Source: Verrucomicrobiota bacterium (GTDB taxonomy: Bacteria; Verrucomicrobiota; Verrucomicrobiia; Chthoniobacterales; UBA6821). Taken from it: 6,765 nucleotides of DNA. How positions within the stretch are numbered: the stretch's first letter is position 1; the number at the start of each line of letters is the position of its first letter. The notes under the pieces were generated by a model. That model saw nothing but the letters and a program-made list of their open reading frames with translations. It had not been told where the DNA came from and did not search any database. The position numbers and the translations under genes were made by a program. Shown here piece after piece: positions 5,832 through 6,765 of this stretch. The stretch spans positions 1-6,765 of the forward strand of contig VHCR01000078.1 in the NCBI GenBank assembly GCA_016871655.1, in the 5' to 3' direction.

Positions 5832-6764
5832 CTAGCTAATTGCGCATGATGATAAACATGATGTCGCACGGTCTTCATATTCTCTTGCCTCTCTTAATAG
5901 ATCATCTATGACTTGTTGGTCTGGTTGAGATCGTTGTGCTTCTAAAGCTGCTTCATAAAGTTTGTGGCCTGCACAATTGAGACGCATCCCTTTTATTTCA
6001 TTATTTTCTGCTACTGATTGTTGAAACAACTCTGCCGATCTAGTGTACCACTCAATGACTTGTTGGCGTGGTTGAGGTTGTTTTGCTTCTAAAGCTGCCC
6101 AATAAAGAGCGTTGCCTGCAAAGCTGAGATAGCTTGCTCTTGTTGGATTATTTTCTGCTGCTGCTTGTTGCCTCAACGCTGCCAAACGCATCACCAAGTC
6201 GATGACTTGTTCGCGTGGTTGAATCTCTTGTGCTTCTTGAGCTGCTCGATAAAGAGCGTTGCCTGCAAAAATGAGATAGCCTGCTTTTATTTGATCATTT
6301 TCTTCTGCTGCTTGTTGCCTCAACGCTGCTGATCTAGTGTAGAAGGTGATGGCTTCTTCGCGTGGTTGAAGTCGTTGTGCTTCTAAAGCTGCTCGAGAAA
6401 GAGCTTCGCCTGCAGAATAGAGATAGAATGCTTTTATTGAATCATATTCTGCTGCTGCTTGTTGACACAACTCTGCCGAACGCGTTAACAAGTCGATGAT
6501 TTGTTCGCGTGGTTGAGGTCGTCCTTCTTCTCGCCCTCTTTGCTCTACTGCTAGAGCGTTATGTTGAATAAAGAGTTCTCTAGCTGTAACTATATTTTCA
6601 TTTAATATTATTCGACTCAAGGCCGATCTTGTTTTTTTCTCGGCTATATTTTTTTCGCCTCTGCAATTCAAAAGGTGCTCCTCCATGCGCGCTTGAGTTG
6701 CTTCATCTATTTCTTGAAAAGGAGGCTTCAGGCATTGTGCGTAGTCACTTGTTGCTTCAATGAC
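5832..6764 (-). CDS. Protein of tandem 49-residue alpha-helical (TPR-like) repeats, probably 5' truncated
   Basis: I do not recognise a named family. From the ATG at 6686 the product is 284 residues, but the frame stays open upstream to the window edge (26 more codons, reading VIEATSDYAQCLKPPF onward), so the gene probably begins beyond the window; 6686 is only a possible start. Residues 56-251 (counted from 6686) are four 49-residue repeats, and 252-284 are a partial fifth. Each has a helix A around QPREQVID...SAALRQQAA and a helix B around IKA.YL.FAGNALYRAALEAQ, joined by an acidic/Asn turn, so an alpha-alpha solenoid resembling TPR or SEL1 proteins is likely. There is no membrane segment or signal peptide in the visible part. 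Such scaffolds usually bind proteins, and a host-directed or structural role is possible but not shown. The tail CLSSCAIS is unlike the repeats. The gene is convergent with alr. Confidence 0.75.
   Translation of the reverse strand, partial: VIEATSDYAQCLKPPFQEIDEATQARMEEHLLNCRGEKNIAEKKTRSALSRIILNENIVTARELFIQHNALAVEQRGREEGRPQPREQIIDLLTRSAELCQQAAAEYDSIKAFYLYSAGEALSRAALEAQRLQPREEAITFYTRSAALRQQAAEENDQIKAGYLIFAGNALYRAAQEAQEIQPREQVIDLVMRLAALRQQAAAENNPTRASYLSFAGNALYWAALEAKQPQPRQQVIEWYTRSAELFQQSVAENNEIKGMRLNCAGHKLYEAALEAQRSQPDQQVIDDLLREAREYEDRATSCLSSCAIS
5835..6521 (-). repeat. Tandem coding repeat, 147-bp unit, about 4.7 copies
   Basis: Units run 6521-6375, 6374-6228, 6227-6081, 6080-5934 and a partial 5933-5835. 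All are in register with no insertions or deletions between full units. Words such as the antisense of QPREQ, QQAA and AALEAQ recur at the same position in each unit at the DNA level. Units 2 and 3 share FAGNALY and LRQQAA and look the most alike, which suggests recent unequal recombination or duplication. Confidence 0.9.
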
Positions 6765-6765
6765 T

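Overview
The window looks like a bacterial chromosome segment of ordinary housekeeping and envelope genes. Base composition is moderate, roughly mid-40s percent GC by eye. It holds six protein genes, two of them running off the window edges, and no rRNA, tRNA, CRISPR array or transposase. Nothing fixes the taxon. The mix (ChaA-type exchanger, Alr, a GT-independent sugar epimerase, a secreted GH26-like enzyme, a tandem alpha-helical repeat protein) and the lack of visible Shine-Dalgarno sequences would fit an environmental chlamydia or another Gram-negative host-associated or aquatic bacterium. That is a low-confidence guess.

Layout from left to right: (1) the C-terminal half of an FAD-dependent aromatic-ring-type monooxygenase, + strand, cut by the left edge; (2) a ChaA-type Ca2+/H+ antiporter, + strand; (3) a secreted GH26-like glycoside hydrolase, - strand, convergent with chaA; (4) a UDP-glucuronate 4-epimerase-like NAD-dependent sugar epimerase, - strand, upstream of and codirectional with the hydrolase; (5) alanine racemase, + strand, divergent from the epimerase; (6) a protein built of 49-residue helical repeats, - strand, convergent with alr and probably cut by the right edge. 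The epimerase and hydrolase could work on the same surface polysaccharide. Alr supplies D-alanine for peptidoglycan. The other genes have no evident shared pathway.

The most interesting part is between the genes. All five intergenic gaps carry a long inverted repeat whose arms are made of short words, mostly in tandem. The word differs from gap to gap: 7-mers, 9-mers, roughly 6-mers, an irregular A-rich form and 8-mers. The two codirectional gaps (monooxygenase-chaA and epimerase-GH26) carry unrelated arms but share a nearly identical 21-nt core in their loops (20/21), in the same orientation relative to transcription. In both, the first arm supplies the stop codon and last residues of the upstream protein, and the second arm ends 9 to 15 nt before the next start codon. 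The convergent chaA/GH26 gap and the divergent epimerase/alr gap share a second, related type. This suggests families of small palindromic intergenic elements with a conserved core and exchangeable arms. No further copies outside this window could be checked.
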